The position numbers and the translations under genes are program-made. From NCBI GenBank assembly GCA_022575985.1, contig JAKSXM010000288.1, positions 771,501 through 835,500 on the forward strand: a stretch of DNA of 64,000 nucleotides. Direction: 5' to 3'. Source of the stretch: Anagrus nilaparvatae (Eukaryota > Arthropoda > Insecta > Hymenoptera > Mymaridae). This document shows positions 23,701-36,229 of the stretch, in pieces. Numbering within the stretch: position 1 is the stretch's first letter; every line of letters starts with the position of its first letter. The notes below the pieces were generated by a model that saw nothing but the letters and a program-made list of their open reading frames with translations, made no database searches and had not been told where the DNA came from.

Positions 23701-24680
23701 GAAAATCGGTCGTGAAGAATAATTTTTATTTTTCCCGACTTACTTATACGGTTGTATTTTTCACCCCCTGAATAGTTTACAAGGCTACGACCGAAGAAAG
23801 CTGTAAATTTTTTTATTAATTTTTAAAATGTAAGAAATTTTTCATAAAACCTAATTCTAATGCGGCTACTTTACCGCGTTTACCTGCTTTGCCCCGTTCA
23901 CCCTTATTGTAGTGGGTGCGGCATAATATTAGCACAAAGCTGATAATAACTTTAGAATCAGCAACCAATTTCACTCAAGAATATATAGTTTTATTGATGA
24001 AAAATAAGATCTATATTTTAATTTTTTTAAACTACCCCTATATACCTTTTAGGGGATGAAAAATACAACCTTTCAAAGTCAATTGGAAAAAATAACAATT
24101 ATTCTTAACGGCCAAAAGCAACTAAAATTTTTTGTTCTTATTTTTTAGACTTGACAAATTTGTCATAACCCTAATACGGCTGCTTCACCCTGTTCACCCC
24201 TATTTTAGATGTTGCGGTAAAATTTTTGCACTAAACTGATATTGAATTTGAATTAGCAGCCAATTTTACTTAAGAATATAATTTTAATTATAAAAAAAAA
24301 GTTTTATTTTAATTTTTTTTTAAACTACCCCTAACCACCCTTTAAGGGTTGTAAATAGGGCCAAAATGGATGAGACCTTAATGTATACAAAGTTTACTTA
24401 AACTTACATAAAAAATAATATGTTCAAACATTTTTCAATAAAATTTGATTTTTTATTGATTATTTCAAACATTTCCTAATAATTGCTGACTAACCCCTTT
24501 CACCCCCGTTTTTAAGGTATTTTTAAGGATTTTAGGTTAAAACTAATGTCAGATTCTGAAAGAGCGTGAAATTTTATTATAGAGATGAACTTTTTAGCTA
24601 CGTATCTACAAGGGAATATATTTAGTTTTGCTCACTTTCAAAACTCTCAACCCCAGCGTTAATAAGTTAAAATAAAATAA
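23700..24680. repeat. Degenerate tandem repeat, period roughly 300 bp
   Basis: Three diverged units share, in order: an ATAACCCTAATACGGCTGCTT-like block, CCCCTTTCACCCC, GCACTAAACTGAT, CAGCAACCAATTTCACTCAAGA, and TTTTTTAAACTACCCCTA followed by a CTTTTAGGGG block (about 23840-24070, 24160-24360, and a poorer third to 24650). Non-coding. Confidence 0.6.
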
Positions 24681-24689
24681 CTTTTAAGT

Positions 24690-25470
24690 TTTGTTTTACA
24701 ATCCTACATTTCCTTGGATATTCAAATGCACTACTATTTTTTTAAAATATTTATTTACTTTTCTGTAATAGTCAAAAAATATCGTAAGGTCCATGGGCCA
24801 AAAACTTTAGGCACTAGTGTGAACACATTTCACTTATGCTTTGCTTCGCCAAGAGTTCATGCTAGTACTCACACTAACGATAAAATTTTACGCCCTTGAT
24901 ACTTAATATACTATTTTATAGTCTAAAATGTCTTGAATTTGTCCAAAAAAAGATTTTGCGTATGATTTTGTATGAAAAGCAAAAAAAAATGAACGTCTGA
25001 CTGACAGAAAACCAGTTATTATTAACGCATGTGATGAAAAGAATATATTTGTCATATAGGTAATGGAAACGAAAGTTTTTGCAGATAATTTATGCATATT
25101 TTCGTAGTTAGTACTACAAGATTTTTATATTTTAAGTAAATCATAGTTTATAACAAGAACAAGTATTTTTCAAATTTTACTTTTTCGATTTCGATTAGAA
25201 AAATTATCATATTTTCTGATAAGCTTAGGACGTTCGAGATAAAAAAATGAGATTTGACGGATAGAAATATGCAGATTAATTAAGCACTAATTCCATTTTC
25301 TGTATACTTTTTTATGTTTTTTTAAAAATTTATTGGGGAAATATTTTAAACACAATTTCAAACTGGAATTAGAGTCATCTTAATCTTCAAATTACTATTG
25401 AATTTCTTATACGTACATATCTGCCAGTTCTGTTAAATGTAATTGTTAATTTAAAAGAGAGGGTTAATAT
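24690..25470. other. AT-rich DNA
   Basis: A block at 24785-24900 (GGTCCATGGGCC ... GCACTAGTGTGA ... TACTCACACTAAC) has a small internal inverted repeat and looks like a transposon fragment. No gene recognised. Confidence 0.35.
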
Positions 25471-25520
25471 TTAGGCACGATCACCCTATGTATGCAATAC
25501 ATAGATGAAATCGTGGCTTA
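25471..25520. mobile_element. Micro-MITE, 44 bp, TTA target duplication
   Basis: GGCACGATCACCCTATGTA..TACATAGATGAAATCGTGGC is bounded by TTA on both sides (25471-25473, 25518-25520). A second copy in the opposite orientation is at 40857-40898 bounded by TAA. The whole unit is almost just its own hairpin. Confidence 0.7.
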
Positions 25521-27555
25521 TTTGAATGTTATTTTATTTATTTTATTTTTTTGCACCCAACAAGCTAAAATGAAATGAGTTCGTACTTGATTTATATACG
25601 TTAGAAAATTTGATAATTAAATAAAACCTGAGACACCCTAATATACATTGAATGCAAAAAAGTTTAACTGTTCAATACATAAGATAACGTTATGTCTTGG
25701 TCCACAATGTATCCTTGACTTGTTCTTTTCTTTTTTCGAAAAAAAAATTTAACTCTTACACTTAAACACATACAAAATATCTTTACATATGTAGACATAT
25801 ATTTGAAATACGCGCGGGCGTCTCCTTACAGTAAAATTTTTATATACCCATTGTAATAATATAGTCATACAATAAAAACTTTCTTATAGTATGTTAAAAT
25901 ATTAAAACTTATGGTGAAAGAATATAACGCAAATTCTCTGTTATTTTAACAGTTTGTATGACTATAAAGATACATCATTATTTTAAAGAAAAATAAATAT
26001 TTTTTTATTTATTTTATTGTATACTTTTCAATGCATATTTTAAAAATTCAGCGGTGGATTCAGCGGGGGCAAAAGGGGCAAGGGTGGGTAATGTTTTGAA
26101 AAGAATTCAGAAATGGAGCCTTCACGGGCCTTGCAAAAGTTAATTATAAACTTTTTCAGGGTTGGCTATTGGAAGCGGAAAAGTAGAAAAATGATTATAC
26201 ATTTTTACAGTGTAGTGCCCAAGCTTTGCAGTTAAAGAATTTATACTGTCAGGTTGCTCAGCTGGAAGTTTCAAGTAAATTTCCACAAAGTTCAAGCAGT
26301 TCAAGCAATTCGAAATTTAGGCAGAATAACCTGGCAGTACATAGTTTTGAAAATTACAGAGTTGAAGGAATTTAAAAAACTTTCATGTGTGTTACAATGG
26401 AAGGTTTCTAGAAGAATTTCAAAGAATTTTGGAAAATTCTAAATTAATTTTCAAAATATTTTAGTAGAAATTCTTTTCGAAACTTAAAATTCAAACCAAG
26501 TTAAACTTGTGTATATTCTAAAGTGTATATTTTAAAAAAGTAAAGAAAACACAATTTTCATTAAAAAAAAAACTTAAGGTTTCAAAACATCATTCAAAAA
26601 GAGATTACAATAAATTTCAGAAAAAATTCTGTCAGTTACAGTTGATGGGCTTAATGTTAATGAGAGCATAAATAATTTTAAATTTACTATAGCCTACACA
26701 AAAATTTTAAAATGTATATAAAAATCTTATATAATTCATTCAAATTATTTAATTTTGGCGTGAAAATTTCATTTATAAATTTTAACATTTATTTTTAAAT
26801 GTTAAATCTATTTTTTAAAAACTCACAGTAAAAAATTAAAAATTTCAAAATTTAGTTTTAAAAATTATTTTAGAATGTCCCACATAAGTGATTTAAAATT
26901 TACAAAATCTTATATTTCCTCATAATCAAAATAAGTCAAGGTCCAGAATTCTTTTTACATTAAAATCTGCATAAGATAATATTAAAATGAAAAATGAGAA
27001 CAATGACCATTAGCATATTAAAATATATAACCGTATATTTTAAATTACAGTATTAGCAATAATAGAAATAAATTGATCTTATTACGTATGTATGTATAAC
27101 AAGATGATTATATTTTGATATATAATTTATATTATTTAATAATAATAATAATTTAATAAAAAATGAAGAAAAAAACATGTATATGGGTGTTTATATGGTA
27201 TTAGAATAAAATACAATTTAATACTTATTTATCATTATACTTTATGAGGAACTCCCACGTTAAGAATTTTTTGTCTTTTATAATATTAAATAAAAAGATT
27301 ATAAGACAGGTTTTTTTATATGTGTATAGAAAATGTGGATAAAATGAATCATTACAATTGTGTCAGGATATTACATTGTAAATTTTATTCAATTTTCTTT
27401 TCTATTTTTTTTTCTTATGTGTATCAAATCATTTTTCATATTATTATGGAAAAATTAAATTTAGTCTAGGCTTTTTTGCTGACAGGTTCGTGAAAATTTT
27501 ATGAAATTCATTTTTACCGACAATGGTCTAATAATTGACCATAATACGAATATTG
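25521..27555. other. AT-rich intergenic DNA
   Basis: A short hairpin (ATATAGTCATACAA at 25850 and TTGTATGACTATA at 25954) is the only structure noted, plus a degraded repeat end GGCGGTGGATTCAGCGGGGGCAA-like near 26050. Open frames here look like chance. Confidence 0.4.
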
Positions 27556-27584
27556 AGGTTTTGTGCTCCAGATTTCCATAAAAG

Positions 27585-28070
27585 AAAATATCTAAAGAAC
27601 CATAAAAAATAATCTATAATTACATAATACACACTATAAAAAGTAACTTTCTTATATTAACAAACAAATTAAAACATTTTCGAAAAATTAGGAAATTTTT
27701 GAAAAAATTTGTAAATATTCGAAAAAAATCGTAAATTTACTAAATTTAGTATATTAATAAAAAATTCGAGTATTCTCGATTCTTTTTTGTGAATTCGCAA
27801 GAAAAATTGATAATTTACCATTTTTTTTCGAAAATTTACAAAAAATAGTTGTGAATTTATAAATTTTTTCGTAAAATCACAAAAAAAAATCGAGAATTCT
27901 CGAATTTTTCGATAATATACTAAATTTAGTAAATTTACGATTTTTATCGAATATTTACAAAATTTTTTGAAAATTCACTAATTTTTCGAAAAAATTTTAT
28001 TTTTTTTGTAAATCTAAGAAAGTTACTTGTTACAGTGTATGATTCTTTATGGTTCCTAAAAAATGAGTAA
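27585..28070. mobile_element. Foldback MITE, ~0.48 kb
   Basis: AGAACCATAAAAAATAATC near 27597 pairs with GATTCTTTATGGTTCCTAA near 28040; inside, AGTAACTTTCTTA pairs with TAAGAAAGTTACT, and TTTACTAAATTTAGTATATTA pairs with TAATATACTAAATTTAGTAAA. The centre is a run of short TCGAAAAATT/AATTTTTCGA blocks near 27820. Non-coding. Confidence 0.75.
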
Positions 28071-28446
28071 CTTAAATTTTATTCAAAACTAGATACCATA
28101 ACAATATTCAAAAATTTCACGAGCCAAATCAGGGAAGCAAGTAAATGTTTAAAAAACAGTCCATTAGTAATATATCTTTTTTAATTAAACGATTAATTTT
28201 TATGTTAATGCAAAATAGTGTTAATTATAATAAATGTTTATTGAATTTTTCGTTTACTCTTATGAATATAAAATTACATGTGATTATATATATTTTTATT
28301 AAATAAAATTAATGTAATTGCAAATATCTTTTTTTTTTATTATTATCAACATAAATAAATAAAAAAATAAAATAAATTTAGCAAGTATAAATGTGATAAT
28401 AAAATTTTATTAGATCATTAAAATAAGTAAATAAAAAAAAACTTAC

Positions 28447-28506
28447 CAATAAGATAAGTACTGAAAATGTAATTTTTCTTCCAAAATAAATTCCAATGTA
28501 CGCCAT
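28447..28506 (-). CDS. Candidate first coding exon with signal peptide or membrane anchor
   Basis: On the minus strand an ATG at 28506 opens exactly 20 codons (MAYIGIYFGRKITFSVLILL) that end in a perfect GTAAGT donor at 28446-28441 in phase 0. The peptide is short, basic in the middle and hydrophobic at the end, as expected for a secretion signal or first transmembrane part. A leader rich in GAGAGAAG precedes it. No second exon could be found between here and the left edge of the window, so either the intron is very long or this is a chance pairing of ATG and donor. Function unknown. Confidence 0.35.
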
Positions 28507-29345
28507 TTCTTTCATAAACTCCAAATTTAATCTAAACTTCTCTCCTTTTTTTTATTTTATAAATCAGATCATTATATTTTATTTGAAATTTTTTTCTTTT
28601 TTTTTTTTAATTTAATTTTTTATTACGTAATTTTAAATTTGTACATGTAATTTCAGCATGATAATAAAAAATTGTATCCCACTTAACAAAACAACAAAAA
28701 AAACACTTTGTAATGACCACACACATAAATACACACACACGTGCGTTGTTAATCGAACAAGAGAAGAGTAAAATCTTCTCTCGTACAGGAAAATTCAATT
28801 ACAGTAGTAATATCATTAGTATTATTATCGATTAAAAAAACGAAAAAAAAAACAAAATTTCTTCAATTCATTCCTTTTTTCTCCAATTCACTCCAAAAAA
28901 ATATTACTTCACATTCCATTAGAGATCCTTTAAATAAAGCGAATAATTTGCGAACTCATCTTATTTTTTTATTATATCTTTTTACATGATACAATAAAAA
29001 AAAAAAATTAGCTTTTTTCCTGTATAATTACCATCACTCAATTGTCAGTGTAATAAAAAAATTTTGCAACCACTTTTTTATTAAACGGATTAACAAAATT
29101 TTAACACAAAATTATTTATAAAATTCATTTTTAAATTAAAATTCACTAAATTAATAAGTCTCGAGACATTAAATAATAAAAATTAACAATAAAATAAAAC
29201 TATAATTGTTGTTATCCGCAAGAATGGATATGGGCAACTGACACCGGATCAAAGATTTAACTATATAGTGTTAATATAAACCAAATACTTAAGGTTACAC
29301 TTACACAGCTGATCTCTCTGTAAGGCTTATAGAGTCACGCATTCA
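28507..29345 (-). promoter_or_regulatory. Possible upstream/5'UTR region of the candidate exon
   Basis: Reading the minus strand, CTATAAGCC (near 29332) is followed at about 25 bases by GATCAGCTGTG (near 29310), a TATA-like box and initiator-like pair, and then by a GTAAGTG donor-like string. A CA-repeat and a GA-rich hairpin lie near 28720-28780. The link to the exon at 28447 is inference. Confidence 0.25.
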
Positions 29346-30222
29346 TTGGAGAGAGACTTTTTTACCCTCACCATTTATTAACTTTTTTTATTATTACACA
29401 CGTGAGAGAGGTTTTTTAAATAAATTTTTTTTTTTTATACAACTTTTTTTCTATAGATTCAGGAAGATTATTTAAGTGTTAGATCTTTAATTAAAATGTT
29501 ACACTCTTCAACTATTGATAGGTTAATGATTATTATTACTTTTATAATAGTTAATTGAGATTTTTAAATGTTTACGTTATGTAATGGAACAAAATTTTAA
29601 TTTATTGTTTTAATGTAATACTTTTTCTTATTTTATTATTTAAATATTAAAATTACTATTTTTTTAGACTTTTAAAATTTATTAGTTATCAATTATTTTC
29701 TTTATATATTGTGTAATTTTCTAAGTCTATTGAAAATTTATAGAGCAAAAATAAAATAAAATAAAAAAAGGAAAAATTTGTTACAAAAATATATCAAAAC
29801 CTGAATTTCATAGTTACAATAAAATAAAAAAAAAAAGACAAATAAAATAAATTAATTTAATGTTCATATCGAGTTTAGCCTATTAAACTAAATAATAAAT
29901 AGAAAATAAAAGAAGTATATGTAATAATTTGCAATTTTATGCCTTTCACATCAGATAATTTTTTGTTAAATCAATATTGCAATTAATTAAATATTAAAAT
30001 GATTATAAACAATTTTTATGATTATAATTATATATTTTTATCGGCTTTAGGTCATTATTGACTATTTATTTTAAATATCTTATCGAATATTTTTAAGACA
30101 ATTTTTTTATATATTAGACTGTCTATTTTTTTTGACTAACAATAAATAAAATATATTTTAATTTTGGCTACAAGTTTATCGTAAAATAATAATTTTAAAA
30201 AAACGTTTAATAAAATGAAATA
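29346..30222. other. AT-rich intergenic DNA
   Basis: No gene or repeat boundary recognised. Confidence 0.4.
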
Positions 30223-31085
30223 TTTTTTTTTTTTTCGAAAATTTTTATGACTGCCAGTTGTATAAGTACAACCGGAAGATTGCCGGCGAACGAGCTCCCT
30301 TTTCAGTTATAACTTCAGTTTGGGGCGCGCAGCCTAGGCAACTGGCCGCTGCCTTCCTCCATGCCTAGGTATGGGAGAGCTCTCTACGATGCAAAGCCCT
30401 TCTCTTTCTTCTTCAACAAGGTGGCCCTCACGTACTCTGCTATTTTGTTCCAATTTTCAGGACTCCGGCCTTCAAATCTAGAAGCGCGCACAACCGAAGA
30501 CTGTGTGCTCTGCTGTGTCGTTCTCGCCTGGCAGTGCAAGCCCTGTTACTATCTTATGCCACGTTTTTAGTATGTCAGTATGGTACCCGTGATCCGTTAA
30601 AAACTGTGTGAGGTAAAAGTCCACCTCTCCATAACGTCGCCCCGTCCATGCCTGCAGAACTGAAATCATTGTGTGCGCCCACCGGGCAGAGTTCACCACC
30701 GACATCAAGAGTCTTCGCTTCCCTGGTTTGGACTCTTATAAGTTGGCCATGAGCCTTGACAGAGAGGATGCGGCCCTTTCACACGACCTCTGAAATTGTT
30801 CCTAGAAGTTCAGCTTGTTGTCAAGCAGAACTCCCAGGTACTTAGTCGATGTTTTGACTCGGACATTTACATCGATGTCTGTGAAAACCATTCGACGGGT
30901 CAGCTTGGGTCCTGGGTCACTTGTATGTCCCTAGCCCCTACCAGTTATGGTTATCGTCAGCGTATCCGATCAGTGAAAATCCTTCCAGGAGGTGGACGCG
31001 CAGCAAGCTACCGTAAAAAGCATTCCGCAGGCCAGTTCCAAGAACCGAACCTTGGGCAATGCCAGCACACGGAGAAAAAATAAGA
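30223..31085 (-). pseudogene. Old 5'-truncated R1-type LINE, reverse transcriptase remnant
   Basis: Reading the minus strand from 31070, frames give GIAQGSVLGTGLRNAFYGSL, then IGYADD (near 30965, the catalytic YADD box of reverse transcriptase), then FTDIDVNVRVKTSTKYLGVL near 30870. The C-terminal part is GEVDFYLTQFLTDHGY and DTAEHTVFGCARF (30630-30480). A run of T at 30223-30234 is the poly(A) tail of the minus-strand copy. R1-clade elements insert by target-primed reverse transcription; this protein is the RT and C-terminal zinc-knuckle region. Several frameshifts and stops are present. The same family gives the younger copy at 42151-43204. Confidence 0.85.
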
Positions 31086-31700
31086 GATGAAACGTTCGTA
31101 AATACATGGGCGATTCGTCGGTATTATAAAAGCAGACAGAACGTCGGTACAGAATTGATGATTTGTCCGCATTAAACCGACGAAGCGTCTGTATTTCAAT
31201 AAAGAGTCTTCCTCCTAAAAGGTCCAAAAATAGCTGTTTTTAGCCAATTTTCAAAAATTTACTGGGCTTCAAGGGAGGGGTCCAGGAAACATCCGGCTGG
31301 TCTCATTTTTGCCTTGAACTTTCAGCTTTTACCATAAAAATTTTCAAAAAGTTTCAAAGAGTTGATTTTTACAGGCATTAATTAACGTAAGATTCATTTT
31401 ATCGAAAATAGCTGATTTTTGAACTTAAATTGTGACTCAGCATCATTAGCTTAAGACTTTCGGTAGGTCTCCTTAAAAGCGTCTAGCAAAGACCTTTCAA
31501 ATGAGACCTGAAACGTTAAAATAGCTTATATATTATAAGCAATTGAAAGTTTGCTGTTTCCGAAAATATGGTTTTTTTCAAAAAAATTCTCTAAAAATTT
31601 GGGCGATGTTATTGGCTTCACTTCGTAGATATAAGACTCTGAAAATGTGGAATAATTGGACCAATATTGGCCAATAAGTGGTTAATGGGTCAACAAAAAT
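31086..31700. repeat. Degenerate block sharing the GGTCTCATTTTT motif
   Basis: CGGCTGGTCTCATTTTTGCC near 31292 and the surrounding order (TTTTCAAAAATTTACTGG, then AGGTCTCC) resemble arms of the foldback family at 15360-16359. No inverted partner was delimited. Confidence 0.35.
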
Positions 31701-31704
31701 TTTT

Positions 31705-31965
31705 TCTTCATCAATATTCGAATAGCCAGGGAAAAATTAGCTCATTTAAAAAAAAAAATTTTTATTTTTGACCGACAAATAAGCAAGTTATCATCATTTT
31801 AAGATTTTAAAAAAAATTTTCCAAAAATCCCAGTTTTAGGATCATTATACAGTATTCTAACTTTAAATAACGATAACTCGATTATTTGTCGGTCAAAAAT
31901 AAAAATTTTTTTCTTAAAATCGTCGAATTTTTTCCTGGCTATTTGAATATTTACAACAAAGAAAC
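31705..31965. mobile_element. Small foldback element
   Basis: ATTCGAATAGCCAGGGAAAAA and TTTTTATTTTTGACCGACAAATAA (31720-31795) recur inverted at 31881-31950 (TTATTTGTCGGTCAAAAATAAAAA and TTTTTCCTGGCTATTTGAAT). About 250 bp, non-coding. Confidence 0.7.
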
Positions 31966-32630
31966 TTTTCATATGTAAAAATTATTTTTTTGGACCAAAA
32001 ACTACCCTAATTAATCGACAAACTAAAGTAAGTTCTAAAGTAATTTTCCAAATAAACCATTTGTCACGTGGTTTATTTAGTAGTTTACGGATATGGTCAC
32101 ATGGTTTATTTAGGAAATCTAACTCACGAGATAGTCAAGGAATAAAACTTTTTATAGATTTGGATAAGGGAATGTCAGTACCACTGAACTAGAATTATTT
32201 GTCTTTATTAAGGAAAAAGTTGTTGATACTGGATCAACTTTCAATATATATTAGATCATTTTCTCTCTTTTTTAGAGACTTGTATGTAGATTTGTAGGTC
32301 ATCAAGTCATCGTTTTATGGAAATTGGGAAAAGCAAAGAGCCTAATGCCAAACCTTGAGGGATACCACTTTTGACTGATTCTGCTAAAGAACTCCTTTAT
32401 ATAAAAGAATTTTCAAGATACGAGATATTGTGTAAAAATTTCAATTAAGAGAGGTTTGTAAAAATAATATTTTTATTAACTATAATTGTAATGAAAATTG
32501 ATAATGATTTAGAGATTGCTCATACCTTCATTTGCCTTTTTTAAAATATATATTATTAAAAATATTTAAAATAAATTGTATCATGTATACTTCGTACATT
32601 TAATTTGCCCCTGATGCTTGATATCCGGAT
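31966..32630. other. AT-rich intergenic DNA
   Basis: A short near-direct repeat (GGTTTATTTAG twice, 32067-32125) is the only structure. Confidence 0.4.
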
Positions 32631-32639
32631 TTGCGTCTA

Positions 32640-33190
32640 AGTACTTGATTTATATGAAACACCCTCGTAAATTTTTTTCAGTATTCGGTAAAATTTTTAA
32701 ATTTCGTTTTTTTTTTAAATGAACACTCCTTCACGAAATTCAACTGTCCTCAAATTTTTTTCGGAGAACACATGATTAAATTAATATTAAGAAATTAAAT
32801 ATGGGATATTACCCTGCCAAAGTTCTCAAAATGCTTTGGGACTCAAAGTTTATTTTTATTTTATTTGAGTGGCAGCGAGTTACTTTACCCCCCAGGATTA
32901 TGTCCAAAATTTTTCTGAGTATTCGAAAATATATTTTAATCAACCTAAGAAAGGTAGGGGTTGGGGAAGATCCCTTGAAATTTTTAATTTCTTTTTTTTT
33001 TAAATAAACACTCTTTTATCAATTATCGTTTAATTTTGAATGACTTCACTCCTCTCAATTTGTTTAAAATTTTTTTTGGAAGTCTGAAGATATGATTAAA
33101 TGAATATGAAGAAGTAAAATTTGGGGTAACACCTTGCCAAATTTCATAAAATTTTATTTTCCTGCCAAACTTCTCAAAATTCTTTGAAAG
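32640..33190. repeat. Two-unit degenerate tandem repeat, ~300-bp period
   Basis: Units share AATTTCTTTTTTTTTTAAATAAACACTC-like, TCCTCAATTTTTTT, GATATGATTAAATTAATAT-like and ACACCTTGCCAAA-like blocks (about 32700-32830 and 33000-33140). Non-coding. Confidence 0.5.
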
Positions 33191-33384
33191 TCAAACACGA
33201 ATTTTTAATTTATAAATTAATATATATATTTTGATCAATTTATTGGTGCTATCGATTTTTATCAGCATTTTACTCGTTTTTGTGAGGTTTTTTACTCTTT
33301 TCACAATTCTAAATACTTTTTAGCTACCGTGAGCAAAAAAAAAATTTCTTTCCTCAGTTTCAATAAAAAATATGTCTTTTAATT

Positions 33385-33965
33385 ATGCCATTGAAGTCTG
33401 GAACGTTCATGGAAAAATTCCCAACCTAAAAATGAAAAAAAAAAATTATTTTAAAAAGAGGAAAATTCCTAAGTGGATTTTTGCTTAAAATTTTAGCAGT
33501 AAATGATACCTTGTTGCAAAAGCTACAAAATACAAAAAAAAATATCATTTTTGAATCCCGGTAAACGGTAATAAATGTAAAAATAAAATTTTCAAGAATT
33601 CTTTGTATTTTGTTTTTTCTTGCATCAGGAATAATATGCAAAAAAATCATTTGCGATAGTTTTCTCTTTCAATTTCAGAATAATTTGGTCACAATTTCTA
33701 ATGATTTTAAGTCTAAAAATAAAAAAACTTGGATAGGTTAGAATCATGTTTTTTAAATTTTTCTTTATAATAATTAGGGATTTTGTAAAAAAAACTCTTA
33801 TCCACATGAGCATTTTTAATAAATACTTCGTTCTACCAAGTTATACGGATGCACAAGCCTGGAATGCGTTTTTTACAACTTAATTGAGATGCTAGAAGGG
33901 TACAGTGGTACCAACTAAGTAACTAGAAATCAAATTTGAAATGGAGAAAAATAAAATATGCCAAA
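33385..33965 (-). repeat. Left arm of a 600-bp inverted repeat pair (partner 41395-41998)
   Basis: Near-identical reverse complement of 41395-41998; landmarks AAGTCTGGAACGTTCATGGAAAAATTCCC at the outer edge and TTGATTTCTAGTTACTTAGTTGG at the inner edge. The minus-strand 74-codon frame here is copied in the partner but the non-coding bases are equally conserved, so it is repeat, not gene. Confidence 0.8.
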
Positions 33966-34899
33966 ATAAGCAAATTATTTTTTATAACAATAGTCCTTAG
34001 CCTTGATTTATTTAAGTATGATCCATATTTAAAAAATTTATAATTTTAATGCATAAAGGATAATAAAAAATTTCAAAGAATTATAAAAAAGCTAAGGCTT
34101 TTTTATTTCAGGCACGATCTCTCTTTAATAACATTGATGGGATCCACACCTTCATAAATTGAAAACTATTATTTATTATTACATATTATTATTCGAAAAC
34201 TTTTCTTTAACCTGAATTTACATAAAAATATTTAAAACTTATAAAGAAAAATTTTTTATCTGCATTAATTAATATAAATAATAGGGTTTAGATTATTCTT
34301 ATTTATTTTTCACCATAATAAGATCGTTTGCTGAAGATTACTGATCGATAAAACTGGCACCAAGTTTCCTTTATAATAATTTAATAAAATTTGCTGTGAA
34401 AATATAAAATATACTTTGAGTTTCTAAATTTGATGAAAATATCTGAATCTTTAAGTATATATTAACCTTTCTTAATCCTGAAAAAAATCAAAGAAAAATT
34501 TTAATTTCCCATATTCTTTAAAAAAAATATATTTTAACATTTTTTTAATTACCTAAATCAAATTCTACCTGTGTGCCGTAAGATATTAGTTTTTATCTGA
34601 GAAAAGATAATAACAAATTTGTTAACAGCAATAAAATGCTTATTGTAAGGTAATTAAAAGCCAATACTGCTCAAAAACAAGTATTAGTTTAAATTTGAAT
34701 ATGTAATTTAAAAGAACTTATTATATCATCCGTTTTAAAAATTTTGCATAAAAATAATAATTAAATATTAATTTAAAATGAATAATTAAATATAAATTTA
34801 CAAATTTTTATCCACGTTTTTAAAAAAATAGTAGAAAAAGTTTAAAAAGTTGTTTTAAATTACGCGCTTAAATTGAAACTAGAAGACTTTCAGTAGTAT
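33966..34899. other. AT-rich DNA
   Basis: No features recognised. Confidence 0.4.
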
Positions 34900-35049
34900 T
34901 TAGGTAGCATTCACACGAGAAAAAAATTTTAACCACCACCTCCAAAATTTACTCCCACTTTTGATTATTTAGCATGCAAGAATGGAACGAGAGGGGGTAA
35001 ATATCGAAGGTGGGGGTTACAAATTTTTTCTCGTGTGAATGCTCCCTTA
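34900..35049. mobile_element. 144-bp MITE with TTA target duplication
   Basis: GGTAGCATTCACACGAGAAA at 34903 pairs with TTCTCGTGTGAATGCTCCC ending at 35046; TTA flanks both ends (34900-34902, 35047-35049). TIR pairing extends ~35 bases. The 3-bp TTA duplication and GG start fit PIF/Harbinger-type MITEs. Confidence 0.85.
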
Positions 35050-35459
35050 GGTTATAGTCTGCTTAGTCGACTGCTAGGTTAATGGCTGTGTTTATAAGGC
35101 TTTTAACATACGTCACGTGATAATTAGCTATATAGTGTAATGGAAGAAAACAAACCATTTTTTTACATGTACTTCTTATGGAAGCGGTTTTTAAAATTAA
35201 ATTTTAATAAATATTATTGATAGATATTAAAAAGTGATTATATTTATGAATAAAGAAAAGGTTATTTTACAAGAATATCAAAAAATTTTAATTACTTGTT
35301 TTGTCTTTACTTTAAAAAATTAAAAAATGAGGTGTAAAAGTTGTAGGTTATGAATATTTTTGGAGTGAAATCTTGTTTTTGTTATAAATTTACCTTTTTA
35401 AGTGTTGTTAATTAAATTCTCAGATAATCTAGCAGCTATTAGCTTAGTAAAAAATAGAA

Positions 35460-35960
35460 ATGCCCCCTAATTGTGCAGTATTTGAATGCAAAAGTTATGG
35501 AAGTATGGAAGATGACAAAAAAAAAAAACAAAATTTTCAAAGTTTCCTATTTCTGTAAGTAGCAAATGTACAAAATATCAAAATGTTTTGAATACTTTTA
35601 ATAAAAATACTGTGAACCTTGAAGAATTTATTAATGTTAATTTAATAAATTTAATCTCAGATTACAAAGGCAAAAAAATGGGGATTCATGCTTTAAATCG
35701 AGGTATCTTGAATGAGTCTTACATCAGCGATTCAAGAGTTTGTATCTTGCATTTCATTTCTGGTGAATATTAATTCAATTTATGATCTTGTTTTTAAAGT
35801 TGAAGAGTTTCCTTATTATTGTTTTTCAAATCTTTTCAGAATAAAGTGAAAGACTTTTTTGGAAAATTTATTCACTTGATATTAACATATAATTAGAGAA
35901 ACCTGCTTTAGACTTTGATGTGAATAATCCAGATTGGGTGCCAAATCAAAAACTTGGTTA
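35460..35960 (+). pseudogene. THAP zinc-finger ORF, left palindrome arm
   Basis: From ATG at 35460 the product starts MPPNCAVFECKSYG, giving the first Cys pair of a C2CH THAP finger (C-x4-C). After a run of A near 35518-35532 the frame shifts; the next frame reads KFPISVSSKCTKYQNVLN and continues to SRVCILHF (near 35737), the C-x2-H end of the finger. Further on, after another break, NPDWVPNQKLGY appears near 35925. THAP domains bind DNA in P-element transposases and host factors. The frameshift in the homopolymer is present in both arms, so this is not a working ORF as read. Confidence 0.7.
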
Positions 35961-36229
35961 CGATATAGGATTTGTAATAAAAAAAACCTCCATGGAACTT
36001 ATGAAACAAATTTTAATTGAATAAAGTATTATTAATTAAAATAAATAAAATATATATTATTAATAAGAATATATTCTAAATATATAATACGCTTTTAACG
36101 TTTCTTACATAATGTTCCATAAAGGTTTTTTTTTACTGCAAATCCTATATCGTAACCAAGTTTTTGATTCGGCACCCAATCTGGATTATTCATACAAAAT
36201 CTAAAGCATGTTCCTCTAATTATATGTTA

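Noticed and set aside
30361..31227. Several plus-strand and minus-strand frames with normal composition
   Set aside because: The minus-strand ones are pieces of the reverse transcriptase; the plus-strand ones are shadows.
33426..33650. A 74-codon frame conserved with 41735-41977
   Set aside because: Conservation includes non-coding bases and both copies are arms of an inverted repeat; it is not evidence of selection.
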